Assembly: GCA_031430875.1 (NCBI GenBank)
Contig: JANPCI010000193.1
Span: 1 to 9,207, forward strand
DNA: 9,207 bases
Source: Sva-07 sp031430875
GTDB taxonomy: Bacteria > Actinomycetota > Acidimicrobiia > Acidimicrobiales > Ilumatobacteraceae
Direction of reading: 5' to 3'
Positions within the stretch are counted from its first letter, which is position 1, and each line of letters opens with the position of its first letter. A program made the position numbers and the translations under genes. This document shows positions 1-6,770 of this stretch, one piece after another. The notes below the pieces were generated by a model, which saw nothing but the letters and a program-made list of their open reading frames with translations, was not told where the DNA came from and did no database searches.

Positions 1-798
1 GACTGGCTCCGGCTCGACACGGTCGACGGAAACTCGCCGATTCCGGCAGTACCGGTCGATGTGACGGTGCTCGATCGCGGTTCGGACGACTATCGACTCT
101 CCCTTGACGGTCCCGCCGGCACGCAGGTGATCCTCGGCCAGTCCTACTCGGCGGGCTGGCAGGCAGCATCCGACGTCGGCGACCCCAGCGGCACCCAATC
201 GCTCGACACACAAGCGGGGTGGACCCTCACCGCCAACGGCCTCCAAGAGCTTCGCATCAGTCACGCGGGACGAACTCTTTATCGTGTGGTCACCCTGGTG
301 TCATTGATGCTGGTGTCGATGCTGCTCATCGTCATCGTCAGAGATCCCCGGCGACGCGACCATGAGTCGGTCGCTCCACACACACGGTGGCGAACCGTTC
401 AAGGTCCGGTCGTAGCATTGGCCTCGATCGCAGCGTTCGCTTTACTTGTCGGCGGATGGCAGACGCTGATCGTGGTAGGGCTATCGGTCGCTGCGTTGCG
501 TCGACGATGGGTCACGCCGAGAGCCCTGGGAACCACCGCCGCCGGACTCCTCGGCTTCGCCGCCATCGCGACCATCCCGCCATTAGGGCCGACACTCGAG
601 CCGGTCTGGCCACTGTGGCCATCAGCGCGCTGGCTCGCTCATGAGCTCGCTCGGTTGGCCCTCGTGCTGGCAGTAGCTGCAATGTATGGTGCCGTCAGAC
701 CCCTTTGCGGCCCGCACGAGGCCCATCTCACGAACAGCGACATCACAGACCCGGCCCAGTCCGTCAGGACCGACCACGAGACCGTGGGCGCTGACTGA
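1..798 (+). CDS. AftD-like arabinofuranosyltransferase-family membrane protein, C-terminal part (5' truncated)
   Basis: The frame is open from the first base, so this is the last 265 codons of a longer gene and the GTG at 61 is not its start. Seen: a short extracytoplasmic beta-type segment (fragment residues ~1-92) with the pattern LGQSYSAGWQA, then a hydrophobic helix (~95-113), a basic patch (DPRRRD), more hydrophobic stretches (~137-167, ~178-194, ~215-231), and a polar tail. Family knowledge: AftD/DUF3367 proteins of actinobacteria are very large multi-helix glycosyltransferases with carbohydrate-binding beta domains, and their C-terminal parts carry a similar 'GQS...GW' segment before final helices. 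The catalytic GT-C part would lie upstream, outside the window. It precedes a flippase by 8 bp, which fits a role in envelope glycan assembly. The assignment is by pattern and context only; another large membrane protein with a beta domain is possible. Confidence 0.55.
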   Translation, partial: DWLRLDTVDGNSPIPAVPVDVTVLDRGSDDYRLSLDGPAGTQVILGQSYSAGWQAASDVGDPSGTQSLDTQAGWTLTANGLQELRISHAGRTLYRVVTLVSLMLVSMLLIVIVRDPRRRDHESVAPHTRWRTVQGPVVALASIAAFALLVGGWQTLIVVGLSVAALRRRWVTPRALGTTAAGLLGFAAIATIPPLGPTLEPVWPLWPSARWLAHELARLALVLAVAAMYGAVRPLCGPHEAHLTNSDITDPAQSVRTDHETVGAD

Positions 799-806
799 TC
801 GGTGCC

Positions 807-2147
807 ATGAGTTCCCCGCCATCCACTCCAGCGAACGATGACCTGGCAGACGACAGTGGGCCAGCGCGCGACTCCCTCCGGACGGGAACCATTCTCCGTG
901 GGTCGTCAGCCCTGAGTGCGTCAGTCCTGGTGGTAGCCGTCGGTGGGGCCCTGTTCTGGGCGATCGCGGCCCGAGTCGCGTCGAGTGAGGACGTCGGGCG
1001 AGTTGCGGCTCTGTCCAGCACGACGGTGTTCCTCGTCTACCTCACGGCGCTTGGGCTCGTGCCAGTGGTGGCGCGTTACGGCAGCGGGAATGCACGGGCG
1101 GAACGTGTGGTCTACAACCGTGCCTCGCTCGTGGCGATCGCAGCATCCTCGACCGGGGCCGTGATCATCTCCATCGTCGGCTCCGCTGCCGATGTGGAGA
1201 CATTGCAACCCGTCGAGTCGGCCATCGGAACATTCGCCTTCGCTGTCGTCGCAGCTGGTTCTGCGTTCACGGTTCTCGCAGAAATCCACCTGCTGAGCCA
1301 GGGTCGCTACCGATGGATCGTCGGGCGGGCCGTCCTGGCCGCTGTCGTGAGCGTGGCCCTGGTCGCGCTCGGTCCGATCGAAGGCAACCCGCTCGCGCTG
1401 TTCTTGGCCGGACCCGGGGTTGCAGCAGCCTCAGGGTTGATCGTTGGGACACTGAGCCAAGGAGGGCGCGTCGATCGGTTCGCGATTCGACCGGTGCCGG
1501 ACGACGTGCGAACCATTCTCCGATACCTGTCGGTGAGCTGGACCGGCTCGTTGGTCAGCAAGGCCGCCCCGACGGCGTTACCGCTGGTCGTGGCGCTGAG
1601 CGTCAGCTCCGAAGCAAACGCCGGCTTTTTTGTTGCCTGGAACATCGCGCTCGTGATCTTCGTCATCATCCAGAACCTGGGCACGACGCTGCTCGCCGAC
1701 GGTGGACGGACCTCGGCCCTCGAGGGGCAGACGCGGCATGCACTGCTCCTCGGCAGCGGGGTCGCTACGTTGATGGTCATCGTGACTCAGTTCGGTTCAC
1801 CGCTCGTGGAGCAGGTCTACGGCACGAGTTACGCCGATTCGGTCGATGTGTTACGGGTGCTGGTACTCGCCGCGGTGCCCCTGGTCTTTTACGCCGTCGC
1901 CTACGCCGTGGCACAGGTCCGGCACCTCTCGCGTGCGATGATCGGTCTCCCACTGGTGCTCACCACCAGCGTGTACCTCCCGCTCTTGGTTACTGGCAAC
2001 GTCACCGTCATGAGCGCGGCGGTTGTCTGGGTCATCGGGGTGACGATCGCAGGCGCCGCGGGTATAGCGATCCTCTTCGCACTCAGGGGCCGCTCGTTCA
2101 CGCCGAACGGCAAGCTCGCCTCCGTACGATCGATCCCCGAGGGCTGA
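807..2147 (+). CDS. Polysaccharide/oligosaccharide flippase, MOP superfamily (Wzx-like)
   Basis: A 446-residue protein with a polar N-terminus (~1-30) followed by about 12 hydrophobic segments (roughly 36-56, 70-90, 105-127, 143-165, 174-190, 195-216, 246-266, 272-292, 312-329, 349-370, 378-395, 401-427). Length, helix count and the opening pattern (RGSSALSAS, then ARVASSEDVG at the end of helix 1) match the Wzx/MATE-type lipid-linked oligosaccharide flippases, which move undecaprenyl-linked sugars across the inner membrane. The ATG at 807 lies 8 bp after the upstream stop with no strong Shine-Dalgarno, so translation is probably coupled to the gene before it. The GT4 gene follows 6 bp downstream. 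The substrate is unknown. An O-antigen-ligase-like or polymerase role is less likely given the helix pattern. Confidence 0.8.
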   Translation: MSSPPSTPANDDLADDSGPARDSLRTGTILRGSSALSASVLVVAVGGALFWAIAARVASSEDVGRVAALSSTTVFLVYLTALGLVPVVARYGSGNARAERVVYNRASLVAIAASSTGAVIISIVGSAADVETLQPVESAIGTFAFAVVAAGSAFTVLAEIHLLSQGRYRWIVGRAVLAAVVSVALVALGPIEGNPLALFLAGPGVAAASGLIVGTLSQGGRVDRFAIRPVPDDVRTILRYLSVSWTGSLVSKAAPTALPLVVALSVSSEANAGFFVAWNIALVIFVIIQNLGTTLLADGGRTSALEGQTRHALLLGSGVATLMVIVTQFGSPLVEQVYGTSYADSVDVLRVLVLAAVPLVFYAVAYAVAQVRHLSRAMIGLPLVLTTSVYLPLLVTGNVTVMSAAVVWVIGVTIAGAAGIAILFALRGRSFTPNGKLASVRSIPEG

Positions 2148-2153
2148 TCCGCC

Positions 2154-3245
2154 ATGTACCTGGTGATCCACGCATGGCGGGAGCTGAGCCACCCGCAAGC
2201 GGGCGGCTCCGAGAGGCTGGTCGATCAGCTCGCGTCGGGCATGACCCAACGCGGTCACCGCGTCCACTTGATCTGTGGGGGCCCGGTCGGCAAGCGGACA
2301 TACGAGGTCACAGACGCCGGCGGGACCTACAGCCAGTACGCCCGTGTGCCTTGGCTCGACCGAGACCTCACCCGCGAGGCCGATGTCGTGCTCGACATAG
2401 CGAACGGTGCGACGTATTGCACGCCGCTGTGGCGTCGACAACCGACGGTTCTGCTCGTCCATCACATCCATAGTCAACAGTGGCATCAGAACTTCCCGTT
2501 CGCGATAGCGGCGGCAGGCAGCTTCTTCGAGCGGCATATCGTTCCGACGATCTATCGGCACTGCCTGGTCATCGCTGTGTCGCCGTCAACGGCGCAGGAC
2601 TTACGGAGCATCGGCATCGACGACTCGCGCATTCGGATCGTCCCGAACGCCGTCGACCTGACAACTGGAGCAGTGTCCCGCAGTCGTTCCGAACAACCCT
2701 TGTTCGTTGCGCTCGGGCGCCTCGTCCCGCACAAGCGAATCGATCTGCTGCTCGACATGTGGGAACGTGTGCGACCGCTGACGGGTGGTCGCCTCGTCGT
2801 TATGGGCGACGGACCTGAGCTGGAGCGCCTTCGGGATCGCGCCGACGACGCGGTCGAACTGCTCGGAAGGGTCGACGACGAGACCAAGCAACGGCTGCTC
2901 GCGGAGTCGTGGCTGCTCGTGCACGCCGCAAGCCACGAGGGGTGGGGCATCGCCATCACGGAAGCCGCCGTACAGTGCACACCTGCGCTTGCCTTCGATG
3001 CGGCGGGCGTGCGCGACGCGGTCATCGATCGGCAAACTGGACGACTCGCGGCCGATACGGACGAGTTCGTTCGGTTATGGATCGAGATGGCGCAGGACTG
3101 CGACCAACTTGCGCAGTATGGTACGGCCGCACGTGATCAGGCATCGATGCTCGACACGCGCAGCACCGTCGATCGCTTCGAGGAGGTCGCTATGGAGGCC
3201 ATCGAATGCTGGCCACGCCGCCGATCACGGCGGAGGTCGCAGTGA
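2154..3245 (+). CDS. Glycosyltransferase family 4 (GT-B fold)
   Basis: A 363-residue cytosolic or membrane-associated enzyme predicted to transfer a sugar from an activated donor to a lipid-linked or glycan acceptor with retention of configuration. Seen: the N-terminal acceptor domain with the glycine-rich loop AGGSE (16-20); HHIH (103-106); the interdomain strand VSPSTAQDL (142-150) and IVPNAVD (162-168); the donor-domain GRLVPHKR (188-195), whose basic residues usually contact the nucleotide phosphates; VMGDGPELE (216-224); and the EX7E motif with E262 and E270 in HEGWGIAITE. All are standard for GT4. The start ATG at 2154 has a GAGGG at 2139-2143, inside the last codons of the flippase. 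The C-terminus ends in an Arg-rich tail (PRRRSRRRSQ) and overlaps the next start by 4 bp (GTGA). Donor and acceptor cannot be told from sequence. Confidence 0.88.
   Translation: MYLVIHAWRELSHPQAGGSERLVDQLASGMTQRGHRVHLICGGPVGKRTYEVTDAGGTYSQYARVPWLDRDLTREADVVLDIANGATYCTPLWRRQPTVLLVHHIHSQQWHQNFPFAIAAAGSFFERHIVPTIYRHCLVIAVSPSTAQDLRSIGIDDSRIRIVPNAVDLTTGAVSRSRSEQPLFVALGRLVPHKRIDLLLDMWERVRPLTGGRLVVMGDGPELERLRDRADDAVELLGRVDDETKQRLLAESWLLVHAASHEGWGIAITEAAVQCTPALAFDAAGVRDAVIDRQTGRLAADTDEFVRLWIEMAQDCDQLAQYGTAARDQASMLDTRSTVDRFEEVAMEAIECWPRRRSRRRSQ
3232..3237 (+). promoter_or_regulatory. Ribosome binding site that decides the methyltransferase start
   Basis: GGAGGT lies 4 nt before the GTG at 3242, whose last two bases are shared with the TGA of the glycosyltransferase. 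This favours 3242 over the in-frame ATG at 3206, which would overlap the upstream gene by 40 bp and has no comparable site in front of it. Confidence 0.6.
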
Positions 3246-3970
3246 CCGCACAACGCCGGGGACTCAGGCGGACCATGGCGTTCTTCCAGGCATTCCGAGT
3301 CGAACAGGACGAGCCAGCCCGCCTGTACACCCTGATGGCCAAGGACGTCATCGACACCTTGTCGGACCACGCCCCCATTGCAGGGCGACGGGTACTCGAC
3401 GTAGGCGGCGGACCGGGATACGTCGCTGAGGCGTTCGACCATGCCGGTGGATCATGTGTGACCGTCGACCCGTCGCTGAGCGAAATGCACCTTCATGGTC
3501 GCTCCAGCTCACTCGCCATCGTGGCCGACGGCCAACGGCTCCCGTTCGCCGATGGACGCTTCGACATCGTTCACTGCTCGAACGTGCTCGAGCACGTTCC
3601 GGAACCTCGCCGGCTCCTCGCCGAACTCGGCCGATGCTCCGCGCCGAGCGGCCTCGTGTACCTGTCGTTCACGAACTGGCTCTCTCCGTGGGGCGGACAC
3701 GAGATCTCGCCGTGGCACTACCTCGGCGCCAAGCGAGCCGTGACTCGGTACGAGGCTCGTGGCGGCACCGTGAAGAACCGGCCCGGCGAGAGCCTCTACC
3801 AGCTGAGCGTCGGTGACGTGATTCATTGGCTGCGACGGGACGAAGCGCTCGAGATCCTGTCCATCGCACCTCGGTACTATCCGTGGTGGACACAGCCGAT
3901 CACTCGGATCCCAGGCGTTCGCGAAGTCCTGACCTGGAATCTGGAAGTGGTCATGCAGCGCCGGGCTTGA
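3242..3970 (+). CDS. Class I SAM-dependent methyltransferase (Methyltransf_11 type)
   Basis: A 242-residue soluble protein. Seen: SAM-binding motif I VLDVGGGPG (51-59), the acidic residue ending strand 2 (D77 in TVDPS), ADGQRLPFADGRFD (96-109), then CSNVLEHVPEP (112-122) around motif IV, and a C-terminal substrate region with NWLSPWGGHE (145-154), a signature I associate with actinobacterial methyltransferases of glycan loci. It likely methylates a sugar or lipid-linked sugar made or exported by the operon; the substrate is inferred from neighbours only. The GTG start at 3242 overlaps the glycosyltransferase stop by 4 bp. Starts at 3206 or at the ATG at 3275 are possible. The last 20 bp overlap the 3' end of the opposing methyltransferase gene. 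Confidence 0.82.
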   Translation: MTAQRRGLRRTMAFFQAFRVEQDEPARLYTLMAKDVIDTLSDHAPIAGRRVLDVGGGPGYVAEAFDHAGGSCVTVDPSLSEMHLHGRSSSLAIVADGQRLPFADGRFDIVHCSNVLEHVPEPRRLLAELGRCSAPSGLVYLSFTNWLSPWGGHEISPWHYLGAKRAVTRYEARGGTVKNRPGESLYQLSVGDVIHWLRRDEALEILSIAPRYYPWWTQPITRIPGVREVLTWNLEVVMQRRA

Positions 3971-4739
3971 TCGCCTCGACGTAAAGCGTCCCCAGTCGGC
4001 GCTCGACCGAGTCGGGAGCTGGCTGAAGCACAGACTGACCGAACTGTCTCATCTTTATCTCGCCGAAACCGACCTCACCCAGCACGAGGCGGAAGGTCTC
4101 AGCGTCCCAGAGCGAGTTGTGGCCGTACGAATAAACGAGTTCGTTGAGCGCGAACAGCGGTGATGGACGGCCCGGTCGGATCTCCTCGAGAAAGCCGTCC
4201 GACTCGATGTAGCTGCGGAAATGCTCACGGAAGTCAGGGACGCCGATGCGGAGGACACCACCCGGTTCGAGGAGTCGATGAGACTCGGCGAGCGAGTCGA
4301 AAGCCTCGCGTATCGGCAGGTGCTCCAGAAAGTGTTCGTGGAAGATCGCCCGAACCGTCCCTGGCCCGACGGGAAGGGGCGTGCGCAGATCCCAGACCAC
4401 ATCAGCGTGCGCTCCTGCGAGGTCGATGTTCACCCAGCCTGCGATTCGGCGCTCACCGCACGCCAAGTGCAGGAGGAGTCCGTGCTCACCCGGACGCAAC
4501 TGCCGCCGGAGGCGTCCCACCATCCGGGCACGGGTGACGAGCAAGCGCCCCGGCTCAACGAACGGTTCAGGCACCACCCGTAGGACGATTCGGCGCCATC
4601 CCGAAAGGTGCTGCCATGAACTGGAGGCCGTGAGTTCACCCTCCGGTGGGAACCGCCACTGCTCAAGCGCAGACAGATACGCCGCGACCGATGGCGTCGT
4701 TGGTGTTGAATCGTCGGCCACGAACGGACGATAGCCCAC
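3951..4739 (-). CDS. Predicted SAM-dependent methyltransferase (COG4627-like)
   Basis: A 262-residue protein. Seen: a glycine-poor variant of SAM motif I, LHLACGERRIAGWVNIDL (90-107), in which LACGE replaces the usual DxGxG; WDLRTPLP (116-123); FHEHFLEHL (133-141); EPGGVLRIGVPDF (158-170); and YGHNSLWDAETF (205-216). These match the small class of predicted methyltransferases often found in capsule, LPS and glycan clusters. The N-terminal ~85 residues are not recognisable. The start is uncertain: GTG at 4739 has no Shine-Dalgarno, and GTG at 4721 (6 residues shorter) sits 6 nt after a TATCGT that could serve a leaderless transcript. Its 3' end is tail-to-tail with the + strand methyltransferase, and its 5' side faces the TylF-like gene. 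The substrate is unknown; a glycan or glycolipid is inferred. Confidence 0.78.
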   Translation of the reverse strand: MGYRPFVADDSTPTTPSVAAYLSALEQWRFPPEGELTASSSWQHLSGWRRIVLRVVPEPFVEPGRLLVTRARMVGRLRRQLRPGEHGLLLHLACGERRIAGWVNIDLAGAHADVVWDLRTPLPVGPGTVRAIFHEHFLEHLPIREAFDSLAESHRLLEPGGVLRIGVPDFREHFRSYIESDGFLEEIRPGRPSPLFALNELVYSYGHNSLWDAETFRLVLGEVGFGEIKMRQFGQSVLQPAPDSVERRLGTLYVEAIKPGAA

Positions 4740-4977
4740 CCGGATACCGACAAGCGTCGATCTACATCCGCCCGCCCGAAGCCGCTCCCCTCAGTTTTCG
4801 AGCCGTGGACGGGAAGCGAGTTGCTGACCGACATGACGGCAATGTGTCGGTTGTGCACACTCAACTCACTCAGACATGGACGGCGGACGAATCATGGGTG
4901 ATGTCCGATCGGTGGCGTCCGATTCGATAGTGTCTATGTGGGCGCCAGCGAATGACGCCGATAGAGGGTGCCCATAG
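4740..4977. promoter_or_regulatory. Divergent intergenic region between two methyltransferase genes
   Basis: These 238 bp must hold the promoters of the - strand methyltransferase and the + strand TylF-like gene. I see no convincing sigma-70 pair. A TAGTGT (4928-4933) fits the TAnnnT -10 pattern for the + gene but lacks a good -35. GTCCGAT occurs twice 14 bp apart (4903-4909 and 4917-4923) just before it. There is no ORF of note here. Confidence 0.4.
4964..4968 (+). promoter_or_regulatory. Ribosome binding site of the TylF-like gene
   Basis: GAGGG lies 9 nt before the ATG at 4978, which supports this start over the second in-frame ATG at 4984. Confidence 0.5.
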
Positions 4978-5670
4978 ATGACGATGTTGACAACCCGGGT
5001 AAAGCTGGCCGTGAAGCAGACGCTGTTCCCGGTTGCCTTCCAGTTCCCACCGATCGTCTTGGCGCCCGAGCGACTCCGGCTCTGGTTAAACGCTCTCTCG
5101 GCCAGCACTGGTGTGGACGGTGACGTCGTGGAGATTGGCTGCGCGTTCGGCGGAACGGCGGCTTACTCCTCTTCCTTCCTTGAGAGGACCGGCGACCATC
5201 GGCGCTACCTCGCCTACGACACGTTTGAGGGGTTCGTTGCCGACCAGTTCGATGCAGATGAGCGACAAGGCACCGACGCCGGCGAGCGCGAAGTTTTTTC
5301 GGCGAACTCATTGTCGTTGGCTCGACGGGTCGCCCATCGCCACGGCACCTCAGCGCTTCGGCTGGTGAAGGGCGACATCTGCGACACGTCGGTGGAGTTT
5401 CCGCCAGCGGTGTCGGCGTGCCTCGTCGATGTCGACCTCGAGGAGCCCGTGTACGTTGCCCTCACCCGGGCGTGGGAACGGCTGGCCGACGGTGGCGTGA
5501 TCCTCGTCGATGACTGCGACGGAGCGGACAGTGAATGGCGCGCGGATGAGGGCTATCGGCGATTCGTCGAGGAACACCAGCTACCGCACCGACGCCGGGA
5601 TGGCATGGGTCTGGTGGGTGAGCCCGAGGTTCTAGACCGGATCATTGGCCAGTCGACCCCGTATCGGTGA
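4978..5670 (+). CDS. TylF/MycF-type O-methyltransferase
   Basis: A 230-residue class I methyltransferase. Seen: VEIGCAFGGTA (51-61) as SAM motif I; YDTFEGF (80-86), a hallmark of the TylF/MycF group; KGDICDT (131-137); DVDLEEPVYVAL (151-162), corresponding to the metal-site/catalytic 'DxDLYEP' segment of the family; and GGVILVDDC (172-180) with the paired aspartates that bind Mg2+ in MycF. Characterised members methylate sugar hydroxyls of macrolides (macrocin, mycinamicin), and many relatives sit in cell-surface polysaccharide clusters. The family's 'DDY' is DDC here. The metal-ligand and SAM motifs look complete, so it is probably active. It is monocistronic, with nothing intact for over 900 bp after it. 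The sugar substrate is inferred from the neighbouring glycan genes. Confidence 0.85.
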   Translation: MTMLTTRVKLAVKQTLFPVAFQFPPIVLAPERLRLWLNALSASTGVDGDVVEIGCAFGGTAAYSSSFLERTGDHRRYLAYDTFEGFVADQFDADERQGTDAGEREVFSANSLSLARRVAHRHGTSALRLVKGDICDTSVEFPPAVSACLVDVDLEEPVYVALTRAWERLADGGVILVDDCDGADSEWRADEGYRRFVEEHQLPHRRRDGMGLVGEPEVLDRIIGQSTPYR

Positions 5671-5972
5671 GGAGTGTTCGGTGCTGCTCGCTGTTCGTCC
5701 CACCGCCAGCAGACTCGACGCCACCAGGCGACGCTTGCCGGCTCCTAGCGGGCTTGACCGGTTCGTCGAACCTGACGGGTCTGACCCAATGCGCATGGTG
5801 TGACTGCTGGCCGTCTTGCCCGACGTCATGTTGAGAGGTGTCGTTGACTGGCCGGGTCGCTGCGTAGCGGATTGAACATCTGCTCGCCGATCCCGTCGTC
5901 GATCGACGTCGCCCTCGGAGATCAATCACTTGCTGCCATTCGGTCGTCGCGCATTGGGCCGAACCGGGGAGC
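5671..5972. other. Gene-free stretch, probably decayed sequence
   Basis: These 302 bp follow the TylF-like stop and precede (on the - strand, follow) the broken permease. Short open frames exist on both strands, but none shows a domain, a ribosome binding site or convincing composition. A 12-bp palindrome CGTCGATCGACG (5897-5908) is present. I recognise no gene here. The neighbourhood suggests it is also degraded DNA. Confidence 0.5.
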
Positions 5973-6274
5973 TCAGAGACGGTCGAAGCGGCGTGCCGAC
6001 AGCGTCATGAACACCGCCAGGAGGACTACGCAATGGACCGCACGAAGAACCAGTCGGCACTGTGGCCGAGGAGCGCCTCGGCTGCAGCCAACCGGGCATC
6101 GTCTCGACCGGCACATAGGCGATCGACACGAAGACCAGGGGAACACCGCGAACGAGATCCCCTGGGCGGCTGGGCGTTTCCGGCCACGAGACCGAGGTAG
6201 ATCTGTCGCCAACTGAAGACGGCGGCGAACAGTACACACAACGCGAGCGCGGGAAGGGCCGCGGCGAAAGCTGC
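5973..6274 (-). pseudogene. ABC-2 type (DrrB-like) exporter permease, C-terminal remnant with several frameshifts
   Basis: Read on the - strand, the C-terminal ~100 codons of an ABC-2 permease can be pieced together from three frames. ALCVLFAAVFSWRQIYLGL through AGNAQ is followed after a 1-nt loss (~6163) by AAQGISFAVFP. After a second 1-nt loss in a C-run (~6139) comes LVFVSIAYVPVETMPGWLQ, a hallmark of DrrB-like permeases. After a further shift and probable small deletion comes EALLGHSADWFFVRSIA, ending in a TAG. A final shift gives VLLAVFMTLSARRFDRL and a TGA at 5973-5975. Intact relatives form the membrane part of drug or lipid exporters. The N-terminal half is absent; the sequence abuts the IS982-like remnant. 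At least four frame changes make function very unlikely. Confidence 0.75.
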
Positions 6275-6386
6275 ATGGTGGTTTCCCGACCACGGGCCGC
6301 TTGGGCACCCACTGAGGGTGTTCGATCAGGAGATCGTCGATCGTGACGTACAGTCAGGTCGCGAGGGTGTCCGGGTCAGGGTTCAT
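6273..6386 (-). mobile_element. IS982-like transposase, 5' remnant with in-frame stop
   Basis: Starting at an ATG (6384-6386), the - strand encodes MNPDPDTLAT, a TGA in place of codon 11, then LYVTIDDLL, EHPQWVPKRP and VVG. This is the opening of actinobacterial IS982-family transposases (typically M-x-x-DLDTLATALYV-x-IDDLL...RP-x-VGIAP), so the stop probably replaced an alanine codon. A good Shine-Dalgarno (GGAGGA, 6394-6399) precedes it. Similarity ends after about 35-38 codons, where the permease remnant begins. The catalytic DDE domain and the far end of the element are missing, so this is dead. I could not place a terminal inverted repeat with confidence. The family name is from recalled family pattern, not a search. 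Confidence 0.7.
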
Positions 6387-6458
6387 GCGCTGTTCCTCCA
6401 GGATCAGGGTTTGTTTAAGCCCCCCGATCATGGACACCCTCGTCACCGGAGTGGTGGA

Positions 6459-6481
6459 TAATCGCGCGGAGCGCGCGATTA
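6459..6481. repeat. Perfect 10-bp inverted repeat with 3-nt loop
   Basis: TAATCGCGCG, loop GAG, CGCGCGATTA form a perfect hairpin on either strand. It sits about 120 bp downstream of the tRNA-Pro 3' end (in the tRNA's direction) and about 70 bp upstream of the transposase remnant's start codon. It could be the tRNA transcript's terminator, though no T-rich run follows on the - strand, or a structure belonging to the decayed mobile element. Confidence 0.6.
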
Positions 6482-6604
6482 CCTTGGAACGAATCGTCGA
6501 GGCCGCTTCAAGGCCACGTGCTAGGCCACCCGCCTGTTGTCTTTCCGTCTTCGATCAGAGTCGAGGTAAGTGGAGACCCTTGTGGTGCAAGGATTTCCAC
6601 TGCG

Positions 6605-6679
6605 TCGGGCTGGGGAGATTCGAACTCCCGACCTCTTGTCCCCCAGACAAGCGCGCTAACCAAGCTGCGCCACAGCCCG
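6605..6679 (-). tRNA. tRNA-Pro (anticodon GGG)
   Basis: The - strand folds into a full cloverleaf. The acceptor stem CGGGCTG/CAGCCCG is perfectly paired; the D-stem is GCGC/GCGC with a 10-nt loop containing GG; the anticodon stem CTTGT/ACAAG carries the loop CTGGGGG, giving anticodon GGG (reads CCC/CCU proline codons). The variable loop is 5 nt, and the T-arm GGGAG-TTCGAAT-CTCCC is canonical. The discriminator is A (complement of 6605). CCA is not encoded, so it must be added after transcription. The gene is divergent from the HNH gene with 91 bp between them. Confidence 0.96.
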
Positions 6680-6732
6680 TATGCATGTGGAATCGCAACT
6701 CTATCCAGTGCCAACGCAGTTCCTTGCTGGTC

Positions 6733-6761
6733 CCGACAACTCTGTGACACCCCCCTGTCAT
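6733..6761 (+). promoter_or_regulatory. Possible promoter for a leaderless HNH transcript
   Basis: CCGACA (6733-6738) and TGTCAT (6756-6761) are spaced 17 bp, each matching four of six consensus bases. The transcript would begin at or next to the ATG at 6771, which has no Shine-Dalgarno. This would suit the leaderless transcripts common in actinobacteria, but the match is weak. Confidence 0.25.
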
Positions 6762-6770
6762 GATGATCTC

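Noticed and set aside
61..798. Complete gene starting at GTG 61
   Set aside because: The frame is open back to base 1 and the protein begins mid-domain, so the gene starts outside the window.
3206..3241. Methyltransferase start at ATG 3206
   Set aside because: It would overlap the glycosyltransferase by 40 bp; the GTG at 3242 has GGAGGT in front and the classic GTGA overlap.
4828..4850. Inverted repeat CCGACA...TGTCGG as an operator or terminator
   Set aside because: Only 6 bp with an 11-nt loop, which is expected by chance in high-GC DNA.
5785..5958. Inverted 10-bp pair CCCAATGCGC (5785-5794) and GCGCATTGGG (5949-5958) as element ends
   Set aside because: They are 154 bp apart with no target duplication or coding content between them; chance similarity cannot be excluded.
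5872..6216. Open frame of 114 codons on the + strand
   Set aside because: It is Arg-rich low-complexity translation antisense to the recognisable permease remnant, with no ribosome binding site or domain.
5926..6312. Open frames of 111-128 codons on the - strand as intact genes
   Set aside because: Each contains only a piece of the permease; the family sequence jumps among the three frames, so they are fragments of one pseudogene.
6343..6747. Open frame of 134 codons on the + strand
   Set aside because: It runs antisense through the IS982-like remnant start and the whole tRNA gene (giving the tell-tale GRFELPT translation), so it is not a gene.
6681..6770. N-terminal extension of the HNH protein from ATG 6681
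   Set aside because: The ATG abuts the tRNA gene, lies in the divergent promoter region, and adds residues unlike the family.
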